Made by a program: the position numbers and the translations under genes | Source: CAWIUB01 sp963839175 | GTDB lineage: Bacteria; Actinomycetota; Actinomycetes; Mycobacteriales; Jatrophihabitantaceae | Direction: 5' to 3' | Assembly (NCBI GenBank): GCA_963839175.1 | Contig: CAWIUB010000030.1 | Location: forward strand, 124,001-188,000 | DNA: 64,000 nt | Shown here: one piece after another, positions 8,858 through 17,501 of the stretch | Numbering within the stretch: the stretch's first letter is position 1 | How the letters are laid out: every line of letters starts with the position of its first letter | Notes under the pieces: generated by a model | Seen by the model: the letters and a program-made list of their open reading frames with translations, nothing else | Told to the model about the DNA's origin: nothing | Databases searched by the model: none

Positions 8858-10083
8858 GGCTGGACACCGTCGACCGGGCGATCGCCGACATCAAGGATGG
8901 CAAGGCGGTCGTGGTCATCGACGACGAGGACCGAGAGAACGAGGGCGATCTGATCTTCGCCGCCGAACTCGCCACACCAGAGCTGGTCGCGTTCATGGTT
9001 CGGTACACGTCGGGCTACGTCTGCGTGCCGATCACCGAGGCCGAGGCCGACCGGCTGGACCTGCCCCCGATGTACAGGGTGAACCAGGACCGGCGCGGCA
9101 CGGCGTATACGGTCACCGTCGACGCCCGCGAGGGCGTGACGACGGGGATTTCCGCGGCCGACCGAGCGCACACGATCCGCATGCTCGCCAACCCCGAGGC
9201 GAGCGCGGCCGACTTCTCCCGGCCGGGGCATGTGGTGCCGCTGCGGGCCAAGGGCGGCGGGGTGCTGCGCCGTCCGGGCCACACCGAGGCGGCGGTCGAT
9301 CTGGCGGTGCTGGCCGGCCTGCAGCCGGCGGGCGTCCTATGCGAGGTGGTCAGCGAGAAGGATCCGGCGGGGATGGCTCGCTCCGAGGAACTGCGCGTCT
9401 TCGCCGACGAGCACGATCTGGCGCTGATCACGATCGCCGACCTGATCGCATACCGGAGGCGCTTCGACAAGCTGGTGGAACGCGTCGCGACGGCGCGGGT
9501 ACCTCTTCGCTACGGAGAGTTCACCGCGGTCGGCTACGCCAGTTCCTACGACGAGCGCGAGCACGTCGCGTTCGTGTTCGGCGACCTCCACAGCATCGGT
9601 GAAGGCGAGGACGTGCTGGTGCGAGTGCACTCGGAGTGCCTGACCGGGGACGTCTTCGGCTCGCTGCGCTGCGATTGCGGGCCGCAACTGGACGCGGCGC
9701 TCGCCGCGGTGGCCCGCGAGGGACGCGGGATCGTGCTGTACATCCGCGGGCACGAGGGCCGGGGGATCGGGCTGCTGCACAAGCTACAGGCCTACCAGCT
9801 GCAGGACGCCGGCTCCGACACGCTGGAGGCGAACCTCGCGCTTGGCCTACCCGCCGATGCGCGCGACTACGGCACCGGCGCCCAGATCCTGGTCGACCTG
9901 GGGGTGCACTCGATGCGGCTGCTCTCGAACAACCCAGCCAAGCGGGCCGGCCTGGAGGGCTACGGCCTGCGCATCGCCGGCCGCGTGCCGCTGCCGACGC
10001 ATGCCACCCCGGAGAACCTGCGCTACCTGCAAACCAAGCGCGACCGGATGGGCCACGATCTCACGGTGGAGGACAGCCGGTGA
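8854..10083 (+). CDS. ribBA: Bifunctional 3,4-dihydroxy-2-butanone 4-phosphate synthase / GTP cyclohydrolase II
   Basis: Fusion of the two enzymes that feed riboflavin synthesis. The N-terminal DHBP synthase domain shows the acidic metal-binding loop DDEDRENEGD at residues 23-32 and GHVVPLRAKGGG followed by GHTEAAVDL. The C-terminal GTP cyclohydrolase II domain has the zinc cluster in SECLTGD...LRCDCG, the GHEGRGIGL loop and DYGTGAQIL. At 409 residues both halves are complete. It overlaps ribE by four bases. Confidence 0.96.
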   Translation: MRLDTVDRAIADIKDGKAVVVIDDEDRENEGDLIFAAELATPELVAFMVRYTSGYVCVPITEAEADRLDLPPMYRVNQDRRGTAYTVTVDAREGVTTGISAADRAHTIRMLANPEASAADFSRPGHVVPLRAKGGGVLRRPGHTEAAVDLAVLAGLQPAGVLCEVVSEKDPAGMARSEELRVFADEHDLALITIADLIAYRRRFDKLVERVATARVPLRYGEFTAVGYASSYDEREHVAFVFGDLHSIGEGEDVLVRVHSECLTGDVFGSLRCDCGPQLDAALAAVAREGRGIVLYIRGHEGRGIGLLHKLQAYQLQDAGSDTLEANLALGLPADARDYGTGAQILVDLGVHSMRLLSNNPAKRAGLEGYGLRIAGRVPLPTHATPENLRYLQTKRDRMGHDLTVEDSR

Positions 10084-10093
10084 GACTGCCCTC

Positions 10094-10567
10094 ATGAGCG
10101 GGTCTGGAGGTCCCGTCCTCGGTCCAGTCGAGGGCGCAGCTCGCCTGCGTGTTGCGGTCGTCGCGGCGCAGTGGCACGCCACGGTCATGGACGGGCTGCT
10201 GGGCGGCGCCCGCCGGGCCCTCGCGGACTCGAACGTTCGCGACGTTACCGAGGTGCGCGTGCCGGGCACGTTCGAGCTGACCGTGGCGGCGTCCCGCCTC
10301 GCCGCCGCGAACTTCGACGCCATCGTGGCCCTCGGGGTCGTGATCCGCGGTGACACGCCGCACTTCGACTACGTCTGCCAGGCGGCCACTACCGGCCTCA
10401 CCCTGGTCGCGCAGCGCACCTGCGTTCCGATCGGCTTTGGCGTCCTCACCTGCGACAACGATCCTCAGGCGATCGACCGTGCCGGGCTGCCCGGCTCGAA
10501 AGAAGACAAGGGCTACGAGGCCACGGTGGCCGCCCTGCAGACTGCCGTCACGCTGAACGCGTTCTGA
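10094..10567 (+). CDS. ribH: 6,7-dimethyl-8-ribityllumazine synthase
   Basis: Condenses the ribBA and ribD products into lumazine, the substrate of ribE; it forms pentamers or capsids. The 157-residue protein has the family core VPGTFELTVAAS, the GVVIRGDTPHFDYV segment with the catalytic His, and GFGVLTCDN. The ATG at 10094 is chosen because the frame upstream of it has no family-like sequence; it lies 10 bases after ribBA. Last gene of the rpe-rib operon. Confidence 0.94.
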   Translation: MSGSGGPVLGPVEGAARLRVAVVAAQWHATVMDGLLGGARRALADSNVRDVTEVRVPGTFELTVAASRLAAANFDAIVALGVVIRGDTPHFDYVCQAATTGLTLVAQRTCVPIGFGVLTCDNDPQAIDRAGLPGSKEDKGYEATVAALQTAVTLNAF

Positions 10568-10826
10568 CGGCGTGGGTCTACTTCTCGCCACGGCGCGGGA
10601 GCTATTGACCAACGTCGGGAAACCGCCGGGCTGCAACCGGGTAAGTGCAGCTGCGCCACGACGATGGCCTGGTGGCTGCTGATCGCCGACGACGGCCGCG
10701 GCATTCCCGCCCGAGTCGAACAGCGCGGGCCCGGCGCAGGCACATGGCAGCTCAGCAAGCCATCCACCCGAATGGTTAGCCGTTGGACTTGGCAGGAAAC
10801 ATGCGTCAAAATATGGGGATTCTCTG
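10568..10826. other. Intergenic region after ribH
   Basis: About 260 bases without a convincing gene. A short open frame reads IADDGRGIPARVEQRG, which faintly recalls a histidine-kinase ATP-binding segment, but nothing around it supports a gene. I see no strong terminator. The right edge carries the promoter of the DUF222/HNH gene. Confidence 0.5.
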
Positions 10827-10855
10827 TTGACCGTCGCGGGGCGGCTTGCTAGGAT
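10827..10855 (+). promoter_or_regulatory. Sigma-70-type promoter of the DUF222/HNH gene
   Basis: TTGACC at 10827-10832 and TAGGAT at 10850-10855 are separated by exactly 17 bases, a near-consensus vegetative promoter. The GTG at 10863 follows the -10 box by seven bases, so transcription should begin at the start codon (leaderless). The TTG of the -35 box is in frame with the gene and could be mistaken for its start. Confidence 0.7.
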
Positions 10856-10862
10856 CGAACAC

Positions 10863-12167
10863 GTGTTTGACGATCCGGATCGGGTGGCGCCTCCTCCGTC
10901 GCTGTCTGATGTGCTGGACGCGCCGGGTGAGGTGGCGGTGTGGGCCGCGGCGGCGCGGCCCGGCCCGGACGTGGTGGAGCTTGTGTCGATGCTGGATCCG
11001 GCCGGCGTCGGTGCCGACGAGCGGGTCGATCTGCTGGTCGCGGTGGAGCGGCAGCTGGCGTGGCTGGCCGCGTTGCAGCAGCGGGTGCTGGCGTCGCTCG
11101 AGGCCGATCCGCTGCGGCTGGGCTGCGACCCAGATGATGACTGGACACGGGAGCAGGTGGCCGCGGCGTTGCGGCTGGCCGCCGGCACGGCGCATCGCCG
11201 GTTGACCACCGCCCGGCAGCTGGCCGACCGGCTGCCCGGCACCGCGGCGGCGTTGGCAAGAGGGGAGATCACCTATCTGCACGCGGTCAAGCTGGTCGAG
11301 GCGGTCAACGACCTCGACGATGCCACGGCGGCGGCGGTGGAGGCCCAGGTGCTCCCGCGGGCGGCGGCACAGACCGTCGGGCAGTTCGCCGCGGCAGTGC
11401 AGCGCGCGGTGCTGGCGCTCGACCCGCGCACCGGCGAGCGCAAGCACGCCGACGCGCTCGAGCGCCGCCGGGTGCAGATCACCCCGGCCGAGGATGGCAT
11501 GTGCTGGCTGTCCGCGTTCTTGCCAGCCGAAGGCGCGGCGTTGATAGAGCATGTGCTCGATTCGCTCGCCTCGGTGACGGGTGCCGGGGAGCAGCGCAGC
11601 TGTGATCAGCGGCGCGCCGACGCGCTGGTCGACGTGTTCGCCCGGGTGCTGGGCGACCCGAGCCTGCCGGAGCAGCACGGCGCCCGGCCGGGCGTGCAGG
11701 TCACCGTGCCGCTGTCCACCCTGCTCGGGTTGGATGACCAGCCCGGGGACCTGGCCGGGTACGGCCCGGTCACCGCGCAGGTGGCGCGGCGGATGGCCGC
11801 CGACCCGACTGGCACCTGGCGACGGCTGGTCACCGACCCGATCACCGGCGACCTGCTCGACTACGGGCGCGCCACCTACCGGCCCCCGCAGAATCTCGCC
11901 GAGTTCGTGATCGCCCGCGACCAGCACTGTGTCTTCCCGGGGTGCCGGCGCCGCGCCCGTCGCTGCGACCTGGACCACGAACAGCCCTGGCAATCCGGCG
12001 GACCCACCAACCCCGCCAACCTCGCCGCGTTATGCCGACGGCATCACCGGGCCAAACACCACGCCGGCTGGCGCCGCCGACGGCAACCCGACGGCAGCTA
12101 CCACTGGACAGCACCCACCGGGCACCAGTACACCGTCACCCCGCCGAAGCACCCGCCCGACGAGTGA
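10863..12167 (+). CDS. DUF222 / HNH endonuclease domain protein (13E12 repeat family)
   Basis: A 434-residue protein of a family multiplied in many actinobacterial genomes. The N-terminal two thirds is the helical DUF222 region (AVERQLAWLAALQQRVLA and the EQVAAALRLAAGTAHRRL helix). The C-terminus is a compact HNH nuclease fold: Cys pair in CVFPGC, the catalytic DLDHEQPW, NLAALCRRHHRAKH. The function is unproven; links to mobile DNA or phage defence have been suggested for the family. GTG 10863 is preferred to TTG 10827 because a perfect promoter overlaps the latter. It stands alone between intergenic regions. Confidence 0.85.
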   Translation: MFDDPDRVAPPPSLSDVLDAPGEVAVWAAAARPGPDVVELVSMLDPAGVGADERVDLLVAVERQLAWLAALQQRVLASLEADPLRLGCDPDDDWTREQVAAALRLAAGTAHRRLTTARQLADRLPGTAAALARGEITYLHAVKLVEAVNDLDDATAAAVEAQVLPRAAAQTVGQFAAAVQRAVLALDPRTGERKHADALERRRVQITPAEDGMCWLSAFLPAEGAALIEHVLDSLASVTGAGEQRSCDQRRADALVDVFARVLGDPSLPEQHGARPGVQVTVPLSTLLGLDDQPGDLAGYGPVTAQVARRMAADPTGTWRRLVTDPITGDLLDYGRATYRPPQNLAEFVIARDQHCVFPGCRRRARRCDLDHEQPWQSGGPTNPANLAALCRRHHRAKHHAGWRRRRQPDGSYHWTAPTGHQYTVTPPKHPPDE

Positions 12168-12498
12168 ATCGCCGGTCATCGAGCCGTTGTGGAGTCGAGC
12201 TCGTCTCAACCATTCCTGGTATTCCGCTAGCGGCAGTCTCAAGCAAATTGGCGACCGCGTTTTGAGAACCTGATACAGAACTCGCTAGCGTCGCGCTGGT
12301 TGTCGCAGCCATCGGGTTATTCGTGCGCGTCCACCTTCGGCTGGCCGAGCGCGCGCGCCTTCGGTCGGATCCGGCTCGCTCATCCTGCCGATGGCCCTGT
12401 ACGGAAGCTGCGCCGCAGCGAGGCAGAGGGCTGGCCTTCGTGCCATTAGACTTGCGAACCCGCGTCACAGCGGGAGCTGCCGCGGGCGGGAGGACGCC
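12168..12498. other. Intergenic region, no gene seen
   Basis: About 330 bases between the DUF222/HNH gene and the VOC gene. Base composition is slightly lower in GC than the flanks. I see no tRNA, no strong hairpin followed by a T-run, and no open frame that looks coding. Confidence 0.4.
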
Positions 12499-12978
12499 AT
12501 GGGCATCGGGTTGACCAAGATCAAGCACGTGAAGCTGCCGGTCACCGACCTGCAGCGAAGCGTGTCCTGGTACCAGGCATTGCTGGACTTGGAGCTGCAC
12601 ATGGAGTTCGTTGAGCAGGGCCAGGTCCGCGGGGCATCGCTGCTCGACCGCGACGGCGGCTATGAGATCGCGCTCAGGGACAAAGCGGCCTGTGCCGGAA
12701 CGTTCGAGCCCGCTGGCTTTGACCTGTTCGCGTTGAGTGCTCCGTTCCGAGCTGTGCTGGACGATGTTGCTGCGCGGTGCGATCGGCTCGGTGTCGCGCA
12801 CAGCGGCGTTCGGGAGTTCCCCGGCCTCGGCGCAGGCATCGACATCCCCGATCCGGACGACGCAGTGGTCCGCATCGTCTGGATGGATCCGGCCTTCCCG
12901 GCGTTCCTCGGGGTGGAGTCCGACGAGACCGGTGCGACGCGGCCCTATTTCACCCCGCGGCTCGAGACCGTGCACTGA
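12499..12978 (+). CDS. VOC (glyoxalase/bleomycin resistance) family protein
   Basis: A 159-residue protein with the paired beta-alpha-beta-beta-beta modules of the vicinal oxygen chelate fold: KIKHVKLPVTDLQRSVSWYQALLDLE at the N-terminus and a second module ending in IDIPDPDDAVVRIVWMDP. Such proteins are metal-dependent isomerases, dioxygenases or drug-binding proteins; the substrate is unknown. ATG 12499 is supported by a GGGAGG ribosome binding site seven bases upstream; an upstream in-frame ATG at 12391 has none. It lies about 100 bases before the FAD oxidoreductase gene and may share its role. Confidence 0.8.
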   Translation: MGIGLTKIKHVKLPVTDLQRSVSWYQALLDLELHMEFVEQGQVRGASLLDRDGGYEIALRDKAACAGTFEPAGFDLFALSAPFRAVLDDVAARCDRLGVAHSGVREFPGLGAGIDIPDPDDAVVRIVWMDPAFPAFLGVESDETGATRPYFTPRLETVH

Positions 12979-13074
12979 GGGCGATCGTGCGTGGGCGGCG
13001 GCCCACGCTGACCCGACCAGCTCTCCTCCGGATCCACGCGGCGAAGCCGATGGCAGCAGGTAGTGCTGCACGCG

Positions 13075-14481
13075 ATGCAAGAGCAGGATCTGTTCGTGCG
13101 GGTAGTCGTGGTCGGGGCGGGCATCGGCGGGTGCGTGGCCGCCCTCGGTCTTGCGCGGGGCGGACATGACGTCGTGGTGGTGGATCGTGCCGCCGCTGCG
13201 TCGCTGCGGGGTTCATCCGCGGCGGACGTCTTCGCGTCCTGGCAACGACCTGGCGTCGCCCACTTCCGGCAGCCGCACAACTTCCTCGGCCTGGCCAGGG
13301 TGCTACTGCGCGACCGGTTTCCCGACGTGTACGCGGCGTTGCTCCTGGCCGGCGCCACCGAAGTCGATCAATCGCGATTCCTCGGTGACGCCGCTCGCCA
13401 ACCTGGCGACGACCAGCTGGCGACCATCGCGTGCCGGCGGCCGGTCTTTGACGCCGCGCTACGCGACGCGATGCTTGAGCAGCATCGAGTGACCTTCCGC
13501 GCCGCAGACGTGGTTGGCCTGCGGATGGCGGCAGGACGAGTCGGCGGAGTCGTGCTGGGCAGTGGCGAGTCAGTTGACGTGGACCTCGTCGTGGATGCAT
13601 CCGGCCGCAACTCGCACGCTTCCGATTGGTTTGTTGCGGCCGACGTTGTGCCGCCGCCAGCGAAGAGTACGGAGTGCGGGCTGCTGTACTACAGCCGCCA
13701 TTACCGGGTGCGAGACGGCCAGGCGATGCCCGGGTATGCGTCCCTGCTCGGCGGTCCGCGCGCGGACCTCGGCTATCTCGCATTCGCGGTGTTCATCGGC
13801 GACAACGGCACGTTCTGTTTGTGCATCATGGCTCCGCCGTGGGACAAGCCGTTCCGGTCGTTGCGTGACCCTGGCGGATACCAGCGCGTTGCGGCGCGCC
13901 TGCCCGGAATGGGCCCATGGCTTGACATCGCGGACCCGGTCACACCGGTTCTGCCAATGGGACAACTTCGGAACACGGTGCGCCAACCACCCCCGATTAC
14001 CGGCTTCGTCGCCATCGGCGACGCGCTTTGCCACACCAATCCGACCTTTGCGTTCGGCGCGTCGCTGGCGGTTTGGCATGCCGTGGTGCTGGCCGACCTC
14101 GCCACCAGCGCAGTCGACCTCGGCGAGCTGGGCGGCGCGTTCGCGCGAGCGATCGGTCCGGATGCGCTCGAACGGTTCCGTGCGGTGAGCGCGGAAGACG
14201 CCGATCGCATCCGCATGTGGTCCGGGCAGCCGATCGACGTCACCGACCGAGACGACAGCATGCCGATGTTCCTGCGTTCCGTTGTGTACCGGGTCGCCCC
14301 AAGCGACCCGCAGCTGCTTCGCGCGGTCGCTCGGCGCATCAACGCGCTGGACCCGGTCGAATCGCTGGCCCGGCACCGGCACCTGCTCGACCGGGCCGAG
14401 TCGCTCTATCGGGAAGGCTCGGCAGCGGCGCCGGAGATTCCGCCCAGGTCCGCGCTCCTTGCGGCACTGGAACAGTCCTGA
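13075..14481 (+). CDS. FAD-dependent oxidoreductase (monooxygenase/halogenase-like)
   Basis: About 468 residues with an N-terminal FAD Rossmann fold (VVVGAGIGGCVAALGLARGG near residues 11-30), a central VVDASGR segment and the C-terminal FAD motif GDALCHTNPTFAFGASLA, which places it in the group of aromatic hydroxylases, geranylgeranyl reductases and flavin halogenases. No WxWxIP halogenase motif is seen. GTG 13063 is an alternative start 12 bases upstream. The Rossmann fold close to the N-terminus favours ATG 13075. Substrate unknown; the neighbouring VOC gene suggests a small accessory catabolic or modification unit. Confidence 0.75.
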   Translation: MQEQDLFVRVVVVGAGIGGCVAALGLARGGHDVVVVDRAAAASLRGSSAADVFASWQRPGVAHFRQPHNFLGLARVLLRDRFPDVYAALLLAGATEVDQSRFLGDAARQPGDDQLATIACRRPVFDAALRDAMLEQHRVTFRAADVVGLRMAAGRVGGVVLGSGESVDVDLVVDASGRNSHASDWFVAADVVPPPAKSTECGLLYYSRHYRVRDGQAMPGYASLLGGPRADLGYLAFAVFIGDNGTFCLCIMAPPWDKPFRSLRDPGGYQRVAARLPGMGPWLDIADPVTPVLPMGQLRNTVRQPPPITGFVAIGDALCHTNPTFAFGASLAVWHAVVLADLATSAVDLGELGGAFARAIGPDALERFRAVSAEDADRIRMWSGQPIDVTDRDDSMPMFLRSVVYRVAPSDPQLLRAVARRINALDPVESLARHRHLLDRAESLYREGSAAAPEIPPRSALLAALEQS

Positions 14482-14532
14482 ACGAGGCGGTCCACCCCTC
14501 GAGTCCGAAGCCAGACGTTGTCGCCGCCTCGG

Positions 14533-14538
14533 TAGGCT
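14533..14538 (+). promoter_or_regulatory. Putative -10 box of hisE
   Basis: TAGGCT lies nine bases before the ATG of hisE at 14548, giving a predicted leader of about two or three bases. No ribosome binding site is present, which fits a leaderless or nearly leaderless transcript. Confidence 0.4.
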
Positions 14539-14547
14539 CGACCTGCC

Positions 14548-14811
14548 ATGAAGACCTTCGAGCAGCTGTTCGCCCAGCTCTGCGAGCGGCAGCATGCCCG
14601 CCCGGACGGCTCAGTCACCGTCGAGGCGCTCGACGCGGGCGTCCACGCGCAGGGTAAGAAGGTCGTCGAGGAGGCCGCCGAGGTGTGGATGGCCGCGGAG
14701 CACGAGTCGGCCGAGCGGGCGGCGCTGGAAATCAGCCAGCTGCTCTACCGGGTGCAGGTCCTCATGATCGGACGTGGCATTACGCTCGACGACGTATACC
14801 GACATCTGTAG
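14548..14811 (+). CDS. hisE: Phosphoribosyl-ATP pyrophosphatase
   Basis: Second step of histidine synthesis, hydrolysing phosphoribosyl-ATP to phosphoribosyl-AMP. The 87-residue protein is a single MazG-like four-helix unit with the metal-binding EEAAEVWMAAEHES segment (about residues 41-54), the usual size for a stand-alone actinobacterial HisE. It is followed 40 bases later by hisG, which makes its substrate; the hisE-hisG pair is typical of actinobacteria. Confidence 0.93.
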   Translation: MKTFEQLFAQLCERQHARPDGSVTVEALDAGVHAQGKKVVEEAAEVWMAAEHESAERAALEISQLLYRVQVLMIGRGITLDDVYRHL

Positions 14812-14851
14812 GGCGTCCGTCCACCGTCGCCCGCAGATTGGTCACAAAGAC

Positions 14852-15706
14852 ATGCCCGAGCTACTCCGGATCGCAGTCCCGAACAAGGGCTCGCTCGCCG
14901 AGCCCGCTAGCGAGATGCTCGCCGAGGCGGGCTACCGGCAGCGGACCGACAGCCGTGAGCTCGTCATGATCGACACCGACAACGACACCGAATTCTTCTT
15001 CCTGCGGCCGCGTGATATCGCCGTGTACGTCGGTTCCGGTCGCGTGGATGTGGGGATCACCGGTGAGGACCTGCTGCTCGACTCGCGGGTTGCCGCCGAG
15101 TCGGTCCTGCCGCTCGATTTCGCTGCCTCGACGTTCCGCTTCGCCGGGCACCCCGGCACGGTGACGTCCGCGCAGGAACTCGCCGGCAAGCGTGTCGCTA
15201 CGGCTTACCCAGGAGTTGTGCTGGCCTACCTTGACGAGCATGACATCGACGCCACGGTGATCCGCCTTGACGGCGCAGTCGAGACCGCGGTACGGCTGGA
15301 TGTCGCCGACGTCATTGCCGACGTGGTTTCAAGCGGCACCACCCTGCGTAATGCCGGGCTGGAGGTCTTCGGGGAGCCGATCTTGCGCAGCCAGGCGGTA
15401 CTGATCCGGCGCACCGGCGCCGAGCCGTCTGTGCGCGTCGATCAGCTGGTTCGCCGGCTGCAGGGCGTGATCATCGCCCGGCGGTACGTACTGATGGACT
15501 ACGACATCCGCGACGACCTGGTCGAGACGGCGGTCGCGATCACGCCCGGCATCGAGTCGCCCACGGTCTCACCGCTGCACGAGCCGGGCTGGTCGGCCGT
15601 CCGGTCGATGGTGCCGCGGCGGGACACGAACCGGATCATGGACGAGCTGTGGGACGTCGGCGCCCGCGGCATCCTGGTGACCAGCATCCACGCGTGTCGG
15701 CTATGA
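14852..15706 (+). CDS. hisG: ATP phosphoribosyltransferase, long form
   Basis: First committed enzyme of histidine synthesis, joining ATP and PRPP. The 284-residue protein is the long form with two periplasmic-binding-like catalytic lobes (LRIAVPNKGSL at the start, DVVSSGTTLRNAGL as the PRPP loop) and a C-terminal ACT-like regulatory domain (about 205-284), so feedback inhibition by histidine is expected. ATG 14852 is chosen because family sequence begins there; an in-frame ATG at 14774 lies inside hisE. The stop overlaps the next gene (ATGA). Confidence 0.94.
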   Translation: MPELLRIAVPNKGSLAEPASEMLAEAGYRQRTDSRELVMIDTDNDTEFFFLRPRDIAVYVGSGRVDVGITGEDLLLDSRVAAESVLPLDFAASTFRFAGHPGTVTSAQELAGKRVATAYPGVVLAYLDEHDIDATVIRLDGAVETAVRLDVADVIADVVSSGTTLRNAGLEVFGEPILRSQAVLIRRTGAEPSVRVDQLVRRLQGVIIARRYVLMDYDIRDDLVETAVAITPGIESPTVSPLHEPGWSAVRSMVPRRDTNRIMDELWDVGARGILVTSIHACRL

Positions 15707-16173
15707 CGAGGGACCTGGTGGTGACGGCCCGGCCGATCCGCTCCGCTCGCATCGCCGTCACGTCGTCGATCGTGATCGTGATCGTCTTCGGCGTTACCGC
15801 GATCGTCATGCCGCGCGCGAATGCCGGGGCGCACTTCGGCTGGAAGGACCAGGTCGGGACCGCCGTCGTCGGGCTGATCATCGGCGCGGCGGCGCTTATC
15901 CCGACGCGGCCGCGGTTGTGGGCGGATATGCACAGTGTGCGGGCGCGTGCCTACCTGGGCGCGCCTCGGGTGATCCCGTGGGAGCTGGTGACCGCCGTCG
16001 AGTTCCCCGACAAGCTGCGCTTCGCCCGGCTGGTGCTTCCGGGCGAGGAGACCATGGCGCTCTACGCGGTACAGCGCTTCGACCGCGAGCGGGCCGTCGA
16101 AGTGATGCGCGGGCTGCGGGAACTGTTCGCGCAGACGCATGCCACGGCGGCCGAGCCGCCGAATACGCCATAG
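15703..16173 (+). CDS. PH-domain (bPH) small membrane protein
   Basis: A 156-residue protein with two predicted transmembrane segments (about residues 14-34 and 47-65) separated by a short loop, followed by a cytoplasmic domain starting RPRLWADMHSVRARAYLG and containing VIPWELVTAVEFPD, the strand pattern of bacterial PH-like domains. Proteins of this kind often lie next to hisG in actinobacteria; their function is unknown. The start overlaps the hisG stop by four bases (ATGA), so it is translationally coupled. Confidence 0.75.
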   Translation: MTRDLVVTARPIRSARIAVTSSIVIVIVFGVTAIVMPRANAGAHFGWKDQVGTAVVGLIIGAAALIPTRPRLWADMHSVRARAYLGAPRVIPWELVTAVEFPDKLRFARLVLPGEETMALYAVQRFDRERAVEVMRGLRELFAQTHATAAEPPNTP

Positions 16174-16498
16174 TCCTGCCTATCCCAGGTGATTGGTTAA
16201 CTTGATCAACTCTGAGCATGTCAATCTCCTTGTCTTCAGTAACTGTGCGGCCTCGTTGGCCGGTTGTTCGTGAGTGCTCGCCGGGTCGGGTTCGCGGTGG
16301 CCGGTGCTGGTGGGGCGTGGCCACAGACGAACGCGGCGCCGGGACAGCGGCCCAGCGCCGGGCTGGTCGATCCTTGGTCTGGCTCTGGCGAGGACTGGCT
16401 GGTCTGTTAACAGCAGGTCGAGGTCCGACGAGGAGGTCGACTGGTAGCCAGCCGAGCCAATCCGGTTCGCAGCGAAAGATCGCGGCTACGATCCGCGA
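16174..16498. other. Intergenic region before the restriction island
   Basis: About 325 bases with lower GC than the his genes. A weak open frame at 16218-16502 has no recognisable features and an unnatural composition, so I do not call it. TACGAT at 16487-16492 stands six bases before the GTG of the next gene and is a likely -10 box of a leaderless message. Confidence 0.4.
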
Positions 16499-17428
16499 GT
16501 GAAGCTATTCGTCGGCGTGACGGATACCGGCTGGTATCGGTACCTCGCCGCGCGACCCGACTTGACGGAGGTCAACTTCTGGCGTCCGAGTGGCGTGGGC
16601 TTTCGGTCGCTGGCGCCAGGCGAACCATTCGCGTTCAAGAGTCATGCCCCGCACGACCGCATCGTCGGGGGCGGGTTCTTCGACGGGTACGTGCGCATGC
16701 CGCTGTCAGATGCTTGGCGAATCTTTGGTGAAGGCAACGGCGTCGCCTCGCTGAGCGCGTTGCGTTCGGCGATCGGGCGGACGGCGCGTCAGCCTCTCGG
16801 ACCGCTCGATGACCCGGAGATCGGCTGCATCATGCTCCGTGAGGTCACGTTCCTCGGGGATGACGAGACGTTGCCTCCTCCCGGTGATTGGAGCGGCAAC
16901 ATCGTCAGCGGCAAGAGCTACGACACGACCAGCGTGTTCGGCGGATCAATCGTTGAGGCAGTCTTCGCCAGGATGGTCAAGGGAGCGTCTGCTGAGACTG
17001 AGCAGGTGGCGATCGTTCCTGGACCGATATTCGGTTCGCACCGCCTCGTTCGCGCTAGGTATGGCCAGAAGCCTTTTCAGGCGCTCGCGCTCGACGCGTA
17101 TCACCGGCGATGCGCGGTAACTGGCGAGAAGATCCGACCCGTCCTCGACGCCGCGCATATCGTGCCCGTGAAGAACGGCGGGGAGAACCGACTCGACAAT
17201 GGTCTCCTTCTCCGGTCGGATGTCCACACGTTGTTCGACGCCGGCTACGTCGGCGTCGACCCGAAGCACCGAATCCTCGTGAGTCCTCGGTTGAGGTCGG
17301 AGTTCGAGAACGGCGAAGAGTTCTTACGGCGCGCAGGAAGTGTCATCGCGCTTCCTGACCGAAGGGTTGATCGGCCAAACGCGGAGTTCCTCGAGTGGCA
17401 CCTCGACACGGTCTTCCGGACCGCATGA
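16499..17428 (+). CDS. HNH endonuclease with PUA-like N-terminal domain, putative modification-dependent restriction enzyme
   Basis: A 309-residue protein. The N-terminal half contains APGEPFAFKSHAPHDRIVGG followed by GYVRMPLSDAWRIFGEGNG, a pattern that recalls PUA/EVE-like modified-base readers. The C-terminal half is an HNH nuclease of the HNH_2 type: LDAAHIVPVKNGG, then NGLLLRSDVHTLFD with the catalytic His/Asp/Asn set (about residues 216-246). Known EVE-HNH enzymes cut DNA carrying modified cytosine, so a type IV role is inferred, not shown. It starts a co-directional run with a methyltransferase and a PaeR7I-family nuclease. Base composition is lower in GC than the his or infC genes, which hints at transfer. 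Confidence 0.65.
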   Translation: MKLFVGVTDTGWYRYLAARPDLTEVNFWRPSGVGFRSLAPGEPFAFKSHAPHDRIVGGGFFDGYVRMPLSDAWRIFGEGNGVASLSALRSAIGRTARQPLGPLDDPEIGCIMLREVTFLGDDETLPPPGDWSGNIVSGKSYDTTSVFGGSIVEAVFARMVKGASAETEQVAIVPGPIFGSHRLVRARYGQKPFQALALDAYHRRCAVTGEKIRPVLDAAHIVPVKNGGENRLDNGLLLRSDVHTLFDAGYVGVDPKHRILVSPRLRSEFENGEEFLRRAGSVIALPDRRVDRPNAEFLEWHLDTVFRTA

Positions 17429-17501
17429 TCCGCGCGGCGCGAGCGGCGTTCGTAGCCATCCTTGCGGCCCAATGTCGGACGCCACTCCTAAGATTCCTGG
17501 T

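Noticed and set aside
10664..10852. Short frame with IADDGRGIP resembling a histidine kinase
   Set aside because: Too short, no kinase context, and it runs into the promoter of the next gene.
16218..16502. 94-residue open frame before the restriction island
   Set aside because: No ribosome binding site, no recognisable motif and composition like frameshifted DNA.
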